Shown here piece by piece: positions 16,224-25,350 of a stretch of DNA of 64,000 nucleotides; position 1 is the first letter of the stretch; every line of letters begins with the position of its first letter. The position numbers were made by a program, and so were the translations under genes. The notes beneath the pieces are model-generated. The model was not told the DNA's origin and did not search any database. It saw only the letters and a list, made by a program, of their open reading frames with translations. Origin of the DNA: Sphingomonas sp. 32-62-10 (GTDB lineage Bacteria > Pseudomonadota > Alphaproteobacteria > Sphingomonadales > Sphingomonadaceae); assembly GCA_002280555.1 (NCBI GenBank), contig NCEE01000009.1, positions 62,001 to 126,000 of the forward strand, written 5' to 3'.

Positions 16224-17534
16224 ATGATGACGTCACCCCCCACCCCCATAAATGGCAAGCTGGTTCGCAGCGTCGGGCTGTGGGGGCTGACGGCGATGGT
16301 GTTCAACGGGCTGATCGGCGCGGGCATTTTTGGCTTGCCCGCCAGCCTGGCCAACACTTCGGGGAGCTGGGCGCCGCTGATCGTGGTGATCGTCGGGCTG
16401 GCAATGCTGCCGATCGTGCTGGTGGTCGCGCGACTGGCGGGACGTTTCGACGGTACCGGCGGGCCGATCGAATATGTCGACGCGGCTTTCGGCAAGACTG
16501 CAGCGTTCCAGATCGGCTGGATGCAATTGCTGTCGACGACGGCGTCGGCCGCCGCCAACGTCAATCTGCTCGCCGATTATGCGCTGCGCGGCTGGGGTCC
16601 AGCCGATGCCGGGCCGACCGTCCACGCCGCCGTCGTTCTCGCCGCGCTGTCGCTGATCTTCATCGTCAATCTCAATCGAACTAATGGCGTTGCCCGCACC
16701 TTGGAGCTGCTGTCGATTGCCAAACTCGGGCCGCTGCTATTGCTGATTCTGCTCGCCCTGCCGATCATCGCAGGAAATGGCGGGGCAGTGCATCCGGCCA
16801 CGCAATGGTCCCCGAGTGAAGCGGCACTACTGTCGGCTTATGCCTTTACCGGCTTTGAAGGCGCGCTGACCATTGCGGGGGAAGCGCGCGACCCGAAACA
16901 TGATTTTCCGCGTGCGCTGGTGATCGTCTTTGCCGGTGTGGGGCTCGTCTATGCGCTGCTGGTCTGGGCCTATCTCGCCACCGCTTATGTGCCCGGCGCT
17001 GTCGACAAGGCCCCTTTGTCCTCCGCAGCAACCGTGTTGATGGGCGCGGCGGGGGCCATTTTGCTGCTGGCGACCGCAACCCTGTCGATCTTCGGCAATG
17101 TCATCAACAACATGTTGTTCCTGTCGCGCCGGTTGCTTGCGCTGGAGGCGCTGGGGGGGCTGCCCGTCTGGCTGGGCCGGGTGCACATCGGCAGCGCGGT
17201 GCCACGCAATGCTGTCATCTTCATCATGGCCGTGCTGGTCGCGCTGTCATTGAGCGGCGGGTTTGCCGCGTTGGCCATCCTCAGCGTTGCGTCGCGCCTG
17301 GTCGTCTATCTCGGCTGCATTGCCGCCCTGCCCGTGATCGAGCGTCGCGACGGACGACCAGCGTCGCTGGCGGGAAATGCCGCGATCGTCGCCGCCGCCG
17401 CCACCTGCATCGCGCTGATCGCAAGCAGCGAAGCCAAGTCATGGCTGTCACTGATCGTCGCGGCGCTGGTCGGCGCGATCATCTTCAGCGCCACCCGCGC
17501 CTATCGCCTCCGGGCAGCACCCGCGACGGGCTGA
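16224..17534 (+). CDS. APC-superfamily amino acid permease
   Basis: An integral membrane transporter of 436 residues with about twelve hydrophobic segments. The first helix carries GLIGAGIFGLPASL, the APC-family substrate-binding unwound segment with its GxGIFG pattern, and helix 6 contains YAFTGFEGAL. Substrate cannot be told from the sequence; amino acids or amines are expected. Two adjacent ATGs (16224 and 16227) both fit; the open frame extends upstream to 16173 but with no support. The tetR gene converges 6 bp downstream. Confidence 0.8.
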   Translation: MMTSPPTPINGKLVRSVGLWGLTAMVFNGLIGAGIFGLPASLANTSGSWAPLIVVIVGLAMLPIVLVVARLAGRFDGTGGPIEYVDAAFGKTAAFQIGWMQLLSTTASAAANVNLLADYALRGWGPADAGPTVHAAVVLAALSLIFIVNLNRTNGVARTLELLSIAKLGPLLLLILLALPIIAGNGGAVHPATQWSPSEAALLSAYAFTGFEGALTIAGEARDPKHDFPRALVIVFAGVGLVYALLVWAYLATAYVPGAVDKAPLSSAATVLMGAAGAILLLATATLSIFGNVINNMLFLSRRLLALEALGGLPVWLGRVHIGSAVPRNAVIFIMAVLVALSLSGGFAALAILSVASRLVVYLGCIAALPVIERRDGRPASLAGNAAIVAAAATCIALIASSEAKSWLSLIVAALVGAIIFSATRAYRLRAAPATG

Positions 17535-17540
17535 CCGCGA

Positions 17541-18167
17541 TCAATATACCCCCCGCACCAGCTGGCCGATGCTGCGCCTGATCCGTTCCCACTGCTCGTC
17601 CGACACCAGATCGATTCCGGCAAACCCGCCAACCGCCGTGGCCGACAGCACGAGGTGCTGGGCGGCCGCAATCAGCACCGCGTTAATCGCGGCAGCATCG
17701 ACATTGGCCGGCGGCGTCAGCGTGCCGCGCTGCTTCTCCACCCAACGCTGCAGCACCAGGCCTCGCGCCGCCGCGAACCGGCTCGTCATCGCGCTCGGTT
17801 CGGAAATTTCCCAGGCAATGATTCGCTGGAGCAAGGGATCGGCGCGAAGCACCGATACGAAACCAAGCATCAGTTTCTCCATCAATGCGCCATAGCTTTC
17901 GGGGGTGCCCTCCCCCGCAAACGCGGTCAGCCGCGCGCCCAGCCCGTTCGCGACATCATTGCCGATCGCATCGGCCAGCCCGTCGAGCCCACCATAGTAA
18001 CGATAAAGCAATTGCTTGTCGCACCCAGCCCGGCGGGCAATGGCGTTGATACCAAAGCCCTGAAACCCCTGATCGGCGAGCACATCGCGTGCCGCCGCGA
18101 TAATCGCCTCCTCCGTGCGCGCACGATCGCGCGTCTGCGGCTTTGCCAATGCTGCCTGATCGGTCAT
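17541..18167 (-). CDS. TetR-family transcriptional regulator
   Basis: A 208-residue repressor-type regulator. The N-terminal helix-turn-helix spans about residues 17-62, with the characteristic GINAIARRAGCDKQLLYRYYGG recognition region (key residues GCDKQLLYRYY). The ligand domain is not diagnostic. It is divergently transcribed from the DUF4386 gene at 18309, and the shared 141-bp intergenic region holds three operator-like palindromes, so it probably controls both genes. GGAG precedes the ATG. Confidence 0.85.
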   Translation of the reverse strand: MTDQAALAKPQTRDRARTEEAIIAAARDVLADQGFQGFGINAIARRAGCDKQLLYRYYGGLDGLADAIGNDVANGLGARLTAFAGEGTPESYGALMEKLMLGFVSVLRADPLLQRIIAWEISEPSAMTSRFAAARGLVLQRWVEKQRGTLTPPANVDAAAINAVLIAAAQHLVLSATAVGGFAGIDLVSDEQWERIRRSIGQLVRGVY

Positions 18168-18221
18168 TTTTTCAGCTCCCTGCCGCTATCCTAGCAGCGC
18201 CCAGCCCCCGGTCCAGAAAAA

Positions 18222-18296
18222 TGTCACTGATTGGTGATAAAAACACTTGCCTATGTCACCGAGTGGTGGCAAATGCTTTGTCACCAACTGGAGACA
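18222..18296. promoter_or_regulatory. Three tandem operator-like palindromes between tetR and the DUF4386 gene
   Basis: Three 18-bp imperfect palindromes share the pattern TGTCACC-NNNN-GGTGACA: 18222-18239, 18254-18271 and 18279-18296. The first and second have good right arms (GGTGATA, GGTGGCA); the third ends GGAGACA. The centre spacings are 32 and 25 bp. Their position in the divergent intergenic region suggests binding sites for the TetR protein. Confidence 0.65.
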
Positions 18297-18308
18297 GAGA
18301 GATTCACG

Positions 18309-19016
18309 ATGACACAACGCCGCTGGACAGGCCTGGCCACAATGGGCCTCGCGATTGCCTTCAACATTCCCTACGCCGTGCTGGCGACGATTTTCGACTA
18401 TCCCGATATCCTGCGCCACAGCGCGGCGGTCGTGCTCACGCGCTTTGCCGAAGGTGGATCGCAATTGGTGCTCGGCTGGTACGGCTTCATGCTGACCGCG
18501 CTTGCGTTGATCCCGATCGGTACCACACTGGCGATTACCCCGCAGCGACTGAAGCGCTCACCAGCGCTTGCCATTGGTGCGGCGATCACGGCCGCGTTAT
18601 CGGGCGTGACCCAAGCCATCGGCCTCGCTCGATGGGTGTTCGTCGTGCCCGATCTGGCGCGCAACCATAGTCAAGCAGCGAATCAGCCCGAAGCCCGCCT
18701 CGCCGCCGAACATGCCTTTGAGGTGCTTAACCGATATGGCGGCATCGCGATCGGCGAACAGATCGGCCAGTGGCTGCTCACGATGTTCGTGATCCAGGTC
18801 GCCGCGATGCAGTGGGACGAGGGCGATCATACCGCCGCCCTGATCGGCTTCGGCACGGCGGCGCTGATCGCCATCGGAACGGGCGAAGGCCTTGCCATAG
18901 CGCTGGGCGCTTCGGGCGCGCTGTTCTCCACCGCGACCATCACCGGATTTCTGCTGCTGACCGGCTGGCTGATCGCCACCGCGCTCACCCTTTGGCGCGC
19001 CCCGCACCGCGCCTGA
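18309..19016 (+). CDS. DUF4386-like membrane protein
   Basis: A 235-residue protein with about six hydrophobic segments, resembling the DUF4386 family. Function is unknown. The start ATG at 18309 is preceded by GAGAGA, just after the third operator-like palindrome. It is divergent from the TetR gene, which is the usual setting for a membrane protein controlled by a local repressor. A role in export or resistance would be inference. Confidence 0.65.
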   Translation: MTQRRWTGLATMGLAIAFNIPYAVLATIFDYPDILRHSAAVVLTRFAEGGSQLVLGWYGFMLTALALIPIGTTLAITPQRLKRSPALAIGAAITAALSGVTQAIGLARWVFVVPDLARNHSQAANQPEARLAAEHAFEVLNRYGGIAIGEQIGQWLLTMFVIQVAAMQWDEGDHTAALIGFGTAALIAIGTGEGLAIALGASGALFSTATITGFLLLTGWLIATALTLWRAPHRA

Positions 19017-19113
19017 CCTCACCCGCAGCTTCACCCGCTTACCCCGCACCGTCGTGACGGCCGGTGCGCTGTTTCCACGCGCCGTCAATCCACCCCAAAA
19101 AAGGACCAAGACC

Positions 19114-19923
19114 ATGAACATGTTTCAAGCCATTTTGCCCGTGATTGCCCTGCTGGCGATCGCCTCCCCCGCTGCTGCGCAGCAAGCCGAACCGCTCGAT
19201 CAGCAGGACGGCGGCGCTCACGGCACCGTCATTGCCGGGGTGGGCGCAGTGCCCGATTATGAAGGCGCCGACGGCTATCGCATCATCCCGCTGGTCGGCG
19301 GCACGGTACGGTTCGACAACCGGTACATTGCGCTCGAAGGGCTCACCGCCCGCGCCAACATCCTCAACAGTGATCGTTTCGAATTCGGCCCGGTAGCGCA
19401 TCTGACGCTTGGCCGCCGACGCACCATCGATAGCGCCGCCGTTGCCAACCTGGGACGGATCGATGACGCCTATGAAATCGGTGCCTTTGCCGCGACCAAT
19501 ATCGATGTCGGCAAGAACGGCCGACTGCGCCTCGCGGTCGAGGGCGTGCATGACGTTGCCCAAGTCCATAATGGCTGGCTGGGCACCGCGACGATTGGCT
19601 ATGCTCAAACGCTCGGCAGCAAATGGCGGCTCTCGGCCGATGCAGCGATCACGGGCGCGAGTGGCGATTATGCCCGACGCTATTTCTCGATCACGCCGGC
19701 CGGCGCCGCCGCGAGCGGACTGACGGCGTATAATGCCAAGGGCGGGATCAAGGATGTCAGCCTGTCGCTCGGCGCGAGTTACCGCCTGTCGCCACGCTGG
19801 TCGCTAAACGGCTTTGCCGGATTTAAGCGGCTGGTGGGCAGCATCGCGGACAGCCCCGTGGTCGCACGCGAAGGGAGCGCGAACCAGTTCAGCGGTGGCC
19901 TTGGTGTCGGTTTCAGCTTCTGA
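19114..19923 (+). CDS. MipA/OmpV-family outer membrane protein
   Basis: A 269-residue protein with a signal peptide ending AAAQQ near residue 24. The mature part begins with a VIAGVGAVPDYEGAD segment and then alternates polar and hydrophobic residues as beta strands, ending in the outer-membrane signature GVGFSF. MipA/OmpV proteins are beta-barrels linked to murein scaffolding or to uptake; the role here is unknown. The frame is open further upstream, but ATG 19114 gives the signal peptide. Confidence 0.8.
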   Translation: MNMFQAILPVIALLAIASPAAAQQAEPLDQQDGGAHGTVIAGVGAVPDYEGADGYRIIPLVGGTVRFDNRYIALEGLTARANILNSDRFEFGPVAHLTLGRRRTIDSAAVANLGRIDDAYEIGAFAATNIDVGKNGRLRLAVEGVHDVAQVHNGWLGTATIGYAQTLGSKWRLSADAAITGASGDYARRYFSITPAGAAASGLTAYNAKGGIKDVSLSLGASYRLSPRWSLNGFAGFKRLVGSIADSPVVAREGSANQFSGGLGVGFSF

Positions 19924-19997
19924 CGACTGTTGCGACATGGTGTATTGAAACGCTAACACACCCATGCTATCCTTGCGTCAACAACGGGAGGATCAAC

Positions 19998-21029
19998 ATG
20001 TATAGCGAAAGCGATATCGATGGCGCGGTGGCCGCTGGGGTGCTCACACCTCAGATGGCTGCCGCGTTTCGCAATTATACCGCCAATGGCCGTTCGGCCC
20101 CGGCGGTCGACGAAGAACATTTCAAGCTGCTGACCGGCTTCAACGACATTTTCGTTGCCATCGCCCTGTCGCTGTCGCTCACCGCGATCGCCCAGATTGG
20201 TGCGATGGTCACGCCCGCACTCGGCGGGGCTGGTGTCGCGGTATCGGCCTGGTTGCTGGCGGAATATTTCACGCGCCGTCGCCGGATGGCGCTCCCCAGC
20301 ATCCTGCTGCTGCTCGCCTTTGTCGGTGGGGTTGCCGCCACGATGATCGGTGCGCTTGTCAGCCTGAATCCAGATCTACCCGATCGTACGGACGCCTTTA
20401 TCGGCGCGGGGATCGCCCTGGTCACCGCGGGCGCCGCATGGGCGCATTGGCGGCGGTTCATGGTGCCCATCACGGTAGCCGCAGGCGCGATGGCGCTGGT
20501 CGGTGTAGCAATTGCGCTCACGCTTGCTGCTGTCCCGGCCGCGAAGGATGCCATCTACCCGATCCTGCTCGCCGCCGGTGTCGCAGTGTTCGCGGTCGCG
20601 ATGGGATGGGACATGTCCGACAAGGAACGCCGCACGCGTCGTTCGGATGTCGCCTTCTGGCTCCACCTCGCCGCCGCCCCGCTGATCGCGCATCCGGTGT
20701 TCCAGATGCTCGGTGTGTTCGACCAGAATGTCGATGCGGCCAAGGCGGGCGTGGTGATCGGGCTGTATCTGGTGTTCGCCTTTGTCGCTCTTGCGGTCGA
20801 TCGGCGCGCGCTGCTCGTCTCGAGCCTCGTCTATGTGCTCTACGCTATGTACGCGCTGTTCCAGAGCGCGGGCGCGGTCGAGCTGAGCGCCTCGCTCACT
20901 GCCTTTGTCATCGGCTCCGCGCTGCTAACGCTTTCCGTGTTCTGGCACCAGATGCGCGGCCTTGCCGTCGCGCTACTCGGTGGCCTCAAGGATCGGCTGC
21001 CCCCTGTGCAGACGATAGTCCCGGCCTGA
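19998..21029 (+). CDS. Polytopic membrane protein of unknown function
   Basis: A 343-residue protein with a soluble N-terminus of about 45 residues (MYSESDIDGAVAAGVLTPQMA) followed by roughly ten hydrophobic segments. A conserved-looking FNDIFVAIALSLSL stretch opens the membrane part. The layout resembles bacterial DUF2157-like membrane proteins but I cannot assign it. Shine-Dalgarno GGGAGG precedes the ATG. A strong intrinsic terminator follows. Confidence 0.7.
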   Translation: MYSESDIDGAVAAGVLTPQMAAAFRNYTANGRSAPAVDEEHFKLLTGFNDIFVAIALSLSLTAIAQIGAMVTPALGGAGVAVSAWLLAEYFTRRRRMALPSILLLLAFVGGVAATMIGALVSLNPDLPDRTDAFIGAGIALVTAGAAWAHWRRFMVPITVAAGAMALVGVAIALTLAAVPAAKDAIYPILLAAGVAVFAVAMGWDMSDKERRTRRSDVAFWLHLAAAPLIAHPVFQMLGVFDQNVDAAKAGVVIGLYLVFAFVALAVDRRALLVSSLVYVLYAMYALFQSAGAVELSASLTAFVIGSALLTLSVFWHQMRGLAVALLGGLKDRLPPVQTIVPA

Positions 21030-21057
21030 CGCCATTCGGCCGGTACGACGCCCCACT

Positions 21058-21091
21058 GCCCCGGTGCCCCCCACGGCACCGGGGCTTTTTT
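21058..21091 (+). terminator. Intrinsic terminator after the membrane protein gene
   Basis: GCCCCGGTGCC (21058-21068) pairs perfectly with GGCACCGGGGC (21075-21085), followed by TTTTTT. It lies between converging genes. Confidence 0.9.
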
Positions 21092-21100
21092 GTGTCCGAT

Positions 21101-21448
21101 CTAGTCCGCGACCAGCTTCACCAACCGCCGCTCAACCGGCGCGAGCACCGCGGCCAGATCATGCCCGCGTTTCAGCACCGCACCACCCTCGCCCACCAGC
21201 GCCCACATGCCCTGGCGGTTGCGCAGCGCCGGGCGCTTCTCGATCCGGAATTCGGGTCGTTCGGTCGCGCGTCGAAAGGCGGAGAACACCGCCGCCTCGC
21301 GCCCCATGTCTATCGCATAATCGCGCCAATGTCCGGCGGCGACCATGCGGCCATAGAGATCCAGGATACGCGTCAGCTCCGCGCGCTCGAACCCGATTTG
21401 CGGGGTCGCTCGGCTGGCCGGCACCGGAAAGGGCGTTACCGTCCCCAT
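21101..21448 (-). CDS. DUF2794-family protein
   Basis: A 115-residue conserved alphaproteobacterial protein of unknown function. The family pattern is clear: FERAELTRILDLYGRMVAAG, then WRDYAIDMG and an RIEKRPALRN-type basic stretch. It has no signal or membrane segment, so it is probably cytoplasmic. Its start overlaps the cysE stop by one base, so the two are likely co-translated. Confidence 0.8.
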   Translation of the reverse strand: MGTVTPFPVPASRATPQIGFERAELTRILDLYGRMVAAGHWRDYAIDMGREAAVFSAFRRATERPEFRIEKRPALRNRQGMWALVGEGGAVLKRGHDLAAVLAPVERRLVKLVAD

Positions 21449-22140
21449 CAGGCGCGGTCGCGACGCTCCCCGGACATGCCTTCGCTCGCGCTTAGCAATT
21501 CATCGAGCCGCTTGCGCAGCGTTTCCATCTCGCAGCGGAGCAGCTCCATTTTCTGCGTTTCGGGATCGAACATCTCGCTGCACGGGGTGCCATAGGGCAC
21601 GAAGCTCTTGTCGCTGCGCCCGCCCTCAACCATCGTCGCGCGGGCGGGGATGCCGACCATGACGGCACCCGGCACCACATCACGCGTCACCACGGCATTG
21701 GCACCCACCCGAGCTCCTGCGCCGACGGTAATCGGCCCAAGCACTTGCGCGCCTGATCCGATGATCACATTGTCGAGCAGGGTCGGGTGGCGCTTGCCCG
21801 CCACGCCGTTGTCGGGGCTGGTGCCGCCGAGCGTGACGCACTGATAGATCGTCACATTATCGCCGATCGTCACCGTTTCACCGATCACGGTAAAGCCATG
21901 ATCGATAAAGAAATTCCGGCCAATGACCGCGCCGGGGTGAATGTCGATCGCGGTCAGGAAGCGCGACAAATGGTTCACGAAGCGGGCGAGGAAGAACAGA
22001 TCAGCGCGGTACAGGCCGTGCGCGACACGGTGCAGGCCAAGGGCGAGGACGCCGGGGTACAGAAGCACCTCCCAGCGCGACCTTGGGGCGGGGTCTCGCG
22101 CCTTGATGGAATCGAGATAGGCAGTCAGGCGGCGCATCAT
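21448..22140 (-). CDS. cysE: Serine O-acetyltransferase
   Basis: Acetylates serine to O-acetylserine, the carbon acceptor for cysteine synthesis. The 230-residue protein has an N-terminal helical region and a left-handed beta-helix of hexapeptide repeats: DIHPGAVIGRNFFIDHG, GETVTIGDNVTIYQ, GGTSPDNGVAGKRHP and GAGARVGANAVV. The catalytic His is in FFIDHG. It is the short, EpsC/SAT-like form. A second ATG lies one codon later. TSUP (sulfur-type exporter) is divergent upstream, which may reflect sulfur metabolism. Confidence 0.88.
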   Translation of the reverse strand: MMRRLTAYLDSIKARDPAPRSRWEVLLYPGVLALGLHRVAHGLYRADLFFLARFVNHLSRFLTAIDIHPGAVIGRNFFIDHGFTVIGETVTIGDNVTIYQCVTLGGTSPDNGVAGKRHPTLLDNVIIGSGAQVLGPITVGAGARVGANAVVTRDVVPGAVMVGIPARATMVEGGRSDKSFVPYGTPCSEMFDPETQKMELLRCEMETLRKRLDELLSASEGMSGERRDRA

Positions 22141-22294
22141 GGCCAGGTCCCCTTGTTCTTAACCGCTATCTAGGCATTCGCCTTGGCTAATTCCAGAACC
22201 GCTTCATCGTCCTCTATCCGGCGGCAAATCCTATCTATCTTGTAGGATTAGCGCCGTGTGCCTAGCAGTAAAGTCGACACAGTTAGGCTGCGCA

Positions 22295-23062
22295 ATGTTT
22301 GAATTCACGATTGCCGATTTCAGCGCGATCCTGCCCTATATCGGCGTCGGCTTTGTCGCACAGGTGATCGATGGCGCGCTGGGCATGGCCTTTGGCATCG
22401 TCAATTCTACACTGTTGGTCAGCATGATGGGCGTTTCACCAGCGGTCGCCTCTGCCAGCGTCCATGCGGTTGAGACATTCACGACGGCGGCATCGGGCGC
22501 GAGCCATATCTGGCAGCGCAATGTCGACTGGAAGCTGTTTCGGCGACTGGTGATCCCCGGCATGATCGGCGGTGTTGCCGGGGCATATCTGCTGACCAAT
22601 ATCGATGCATCAGTCGCCAAACCGCTGGTGATGACATACCTCTCGATTATCGGTGCTTACCTGATTTACCGAGCATGGCGAGGCGAGGTGGCCCCTAAGG
22701 AGCCGCAGATTATCGCGCCACTCGGTTTGGTTGGTGGCTTTCTGGATGCGGCAGGCGGCGGCGGTTGGGGCCCGGTTGTGACTTCAAACCTTTTGGTTCA
22801 AGGCGCATCGCCCCGCACGACGATCGGGACGGTCAATGCTTCGGAATTCTTCCTGACCGTTACGATTTCGGCGACGTTCATCGCCACGATCGGCTTTGCG
22901 GCCTTCACGATCGCGACCGCAGGCATCCTGATCGGCGGGCTGATCGCCGCCCCCTTTGGCGCGCTGCTCGCCAAGCGCGTGCCTGCCCGCCCGCTGATGG
23001 CAATGATCGGCGTCATCCTGTCGATCACCAGCGCCTATTCGGTATGGTCCGCCCTGCGTTGA
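22295..23062 (+). CDS. TSUP-family (TauE/SafE) membrane transporter
   Basis: A 255-residue protein with eight hydrophobic segments and the TSUP pattern, including GFVAQVIDGALGMAFG in the first half and GGFLDAAGGGGWGP in the second, its repeat. Members export sulfite, sulfonates or other organic anions. Being divergent from cysE, a role in sulfur balance is plausible. The ATG at 22295 is chosen; a GTG at 22256 is open upstream but unlikely. Confidence 0.82.
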   Translation: MFEFTIADFSAILPYIGVGFVAQVIDGALGMAFGIVNSTLLVSMMGVSPAVASASVHAVETFTTAASGASHIWQRNVDWKLFRRLVIPGMIGGVAGAYLLTNIDASVAKPLVMTYLSIIGAYLIYRAWRGEVAPKEPQIIAPLGLVGGFLDAAGGGGWGPVVTSNLLVQGASPRTTIGTVNASEFFLTVTISATFIATIGFAAFTIATAGILIGGLIAAPFGALLAKRVPARPLMAMIGVILSITSAYSVWSALR

Positions 23063-23167
23063 CCGCGTTGCTAGCCGCAAGCGCCTATTGACTTTGCGAT
23101 CAAATCGATAACCGTTTGGCCTGTGATCGACCTACCCGATCACTGTTCCAAAAGCTTTCAATTTTTG

Positions 23168-23199
23168 TTGCAGCGCGGAATACCTATGTATTGCAGCGC
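23168..23199 (+). repeat. Direct repeat in the ahpC leader
   Basis: TTGCAGCGC occurs at 23168-23176 and 23191-23199, 23 bp apart, about 40-70 bp before the ahpC start. It may mark a promoter or regulator site for the peroxide genes. Confidence 0.3.
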
Positions 23200-23235
23200 A
23201 GCAATTCGCTCACCCCTTCGCATGGAGATATCATC

Positions 23236-23808
23236 ATGTCGCTTATCGGCAGCACCATCAAGCCGTTCACCACCCAGGCGTATAAGCAGGGCAAGTTCGT
23301 CACCGTCAGCGATGCAGACGTGCTCGGCAAATGGGCGGTTTTCTTTTTCTACCCCGCCGATTTCACCTTTGTCTGCCCAACCGAGCTGGAAGATCTGGCC
23401 GATATCTACCCGACCCTCCAGAAGATGGGCGTCGAGGTGTATTCGGTGTCGACCGACACGCATTTCAGCCACAAGGCCTGGCATGACACGTCACCAGCGA
23501 TCGGCAAGATCGACTATTTCATGCTCGGCGATCAGAACCACAGCATCAGCAACAACTTCCAGATCCTGCGCGAAGGCCAGGGCCTGGCCGATCGCGGCAC
23601 CTTCGTCGTCGATCCGCAGGGCGTGATCCAGCTGATGGAAGTCACGTCGGAAGGCGTTGGCCGCAACGCCGCCGAGCTGCTCCGCAAGATCAAGGCGGCA
23701 CAGTATATCGCGGCGCATCCGGGCGAAGTCTGCCCCGCTGACGCAGCAGCTGAAAGCCTATCTGGTCAACATCAAGCAACCGATCGAACTGGTCGCGTCG
23801 CTGGGTGA
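23236..23808 (+). CDS. ahpC: Alkyl hydroperoxide reductase peroxiredoxin, C-terminus replaced by a frame-lost tail
   Basis: Two-Cys peroxiredoxin that reduces peroxides using AhpF. Residues 1-168 are normal: peroxidatic Cys47 in FVCPTE and resolving Cys166 in HPGEVCPA. After that the family tail (KWxEG... about 19 residues and a stop) is absent. Instead the sequence jumps to the N-terminal coding part of ahpF in a different frame, adding about 22 unrelated residues before TGA 23808. Shine-Dalgarno GGAGA precedes the ATG. Both cysteines remain, but the C-terminal arm that packs against the partner subunit is lost. Deletion in the cell or in the assembly are both possible. Confidence 0.8.
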   Translation: MSLIGSTIKPFTTQAYKQGKFVTVSDADVLGKWAVFFFYPADFTFVCPTELEDLADIYPTLQKMGVEVYSVSTDTHFSHKAWHDTSPAIGKIDYFMLGDQNHSISNNFQILREGQGLADRGTFVVDPQGVIQLMEVTSEGVGRNAAELLRKIKAAQYIAAHPGEVCPADAAAESLSGQHQATDRTGRVAG

Positions 23809-25291
23809 CGACGGAAAGTCACGCGAACTCGGTGAGTTGCTGGGTGAGATTGCCGCGCTCTCTGATCAGGTCTCGCTCATCGACGGGGATGACAAGCGCA
23901 AGCCCAGCTTCATGATCCGCCGCGTCGGCACCGATATCGGCGTGCGTTTTGCGGGCCTGCCGATGGGGCATGAATTCACCTCGCTGGTGCTCGCGCTGCT
24001 GCAAGTCGGCGGGCACCCGTCGAAGGCCGCGCAGGAACTGCTCGATCAGGTGCGCGCACTCGATGGCGATTACGCATTCGAAAGCTATTTTTCGCAGTCG
24101 TGCCAGAACTGCCCCGATGTCGTGCAGGCGCTGAACCTGATGGCGGTGCTCAACCCGCGCATCACCCACACAGCGATCGACGGCGCTCTGTTCAAGGACG
24201 AAGTTGACAGCCGCAAGGTAATGGCCGTGCCGACGGTGTTCCTGAACGGCGAATTGTTCGGCCAGGGCCGGATGGAGATCGTCGCCAAGCTCGATACCGG
24301 CACCGAAGCGCGCGTTGCCAAGGCGATCGATGCCAAGGAGCCATTCGAGGTGCTCATCATCGGTGGTGGCCCCGCTGGCGGTGCTGCGGCCATCTACGCC
24401 GCGCGCAAGGGCATCCGCACTGGCATCGCCGCCGAGCGTTTCGGCGGGCAGGTGATGGACACGATGGGGATCGAGAATTTCATCTCGGTCCAGCACACCG
24501 AAGGACCTAAGCTCGCCGCCGAGCTTGAACGGCACGTGCGTGATTACGACGTCGATATCATGACGCTGCAGACCGCGACCGGGATCATCCCCGCCACCCG
24601 CGAAGGTGGCCTGCACGAGGTAAAGCTCGCCAGCGGTGCATCGCTGAAGGCGCGCACGCTCATCCTGACAACTGGCGCGCGCTGGCGGCAGATCGGCGTG
24701 CCCGGAGAGGAACAGTACCGCAACCGCGGCGTCGCTTATTGCCCGCACTGCGACGGCCCCTTCTATCGCGGCAAGCGCGTCGCGGTGATCGGCGGCGGTA
24801 ATTCGGGGGTCGAGGCCGCGATCGACCTGGCGGGCATTGTAGCGCACGTCACGCTGATCGAATTCGACGGCCAGTTGCGCGCCGATGCCGTGCTGCAGCG
24901 CAAATTGGCGAGCCTGAAGAACGTCACCGTGCTGAAATCGGCGCAGACCACCGAAGTGCTCGGCAATGGCGAAAAGGTAACCGGGCTCACCTACAAGGAT
25001 CGCAACACGGGTGCCGTCCATACGATCGATCTCGACGGCATCTTCGTCCAGATCGGGCTGGTGCCCAACACTGAATGGCTAAAGGGCACGCTCGCGCTCA
25101 CCAAGCACGGTGAGATCGAGATCGGTCATCACGGCGAAACATCGGTCCCCGGCATCTTCGCCGCCGGCGACGCGACGACCGAGCCGTACAAGCAGATCGT
25201 GATCGCGATGGGCGCCGGTGCGACGGCTGGGCTGGCCGCGTTCGATTATCTGATCCGATTGCCGGCAGAGAATGTCGCACAGGCAGCGTAA
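23738..25291 (+). CDS. ahpF: Alkyl hydroperoxide reductase flavoprotein subunit, 5' end missing
   Basis: NADH-dependent flavoprotein that regenerates AhpC. About 517 residues read as AhpF: the N-terminal domain starts at LTQQLKAYL (normally preceded by about five residues, MLDxN), then the redox pair in SQSCQNCPD, FAD site GGGPAGGAAAIYAARKG, the active CPHC in AYCPHCDGP and NAD site GGGNSGVEAA. The true start codon appears deleted. In frame, the nearest upstream ATG is 23657, inside ahpC, which would add about 27 unrelated residues. CTG 23738 is the first aligned codon, not a supported start. Confidence 0.8.
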   Translation: MTQQLKAYLVNIKQPIELVASLGDDGKSRELGELLGEIAALSDQVSLIDGDDKRKPSFMIRRVGTDIGVRFAGLPMGHEFTSLVLALLQVGGHPSKAAQELLDQVRALDGDYAFESYFSQSCQNCPDVVQALNLMAVLNPRITHTAIDGALFKDEVDSRKVMAVPTVFLNGELFGQGRMEIVAKLDTGTEARVAKAIDAKEPFEVLIIGGGPAGGAAAIYAARKGIRTGIAAERFGGQVMDTMGIENFISVQHTEGPKLAAELERHVRDYDVDIMTLQTATGIIPATREGGLHEVKLASGASLKARTLILTTGARWRQIGVPGEEQYRNRGVAYCPHCDGPFYRGKRVAVIGGGNSGVEAAIDLAGIVAHVTLIEFDGQLRADAVLQRKLASLKNVTVLKSAQTTEVLGNGEKVTGLTYKDRNTGAVHTIDLDGIFVQIGLVPNTEWLKGTLALTKHGEIEIGHHGETSVPGIFAAGDATTEPYKQIVIAMGAGATAGLAAFDYLIRLPAENVAQAA

Positions 25292-25350
25292 AGCGGGACG
25301 TGATCGATAAAATCTGTTATTAGTTGCGTTCTGATCGAGGGAGGCATCCA

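Noticed and set aside
20438..21595. Frame of 385 codons overlapping the membrane protein and DUF2794 genes
   Set aside because: It is a frame shadow crossing a terminator and two real genes on both strands.
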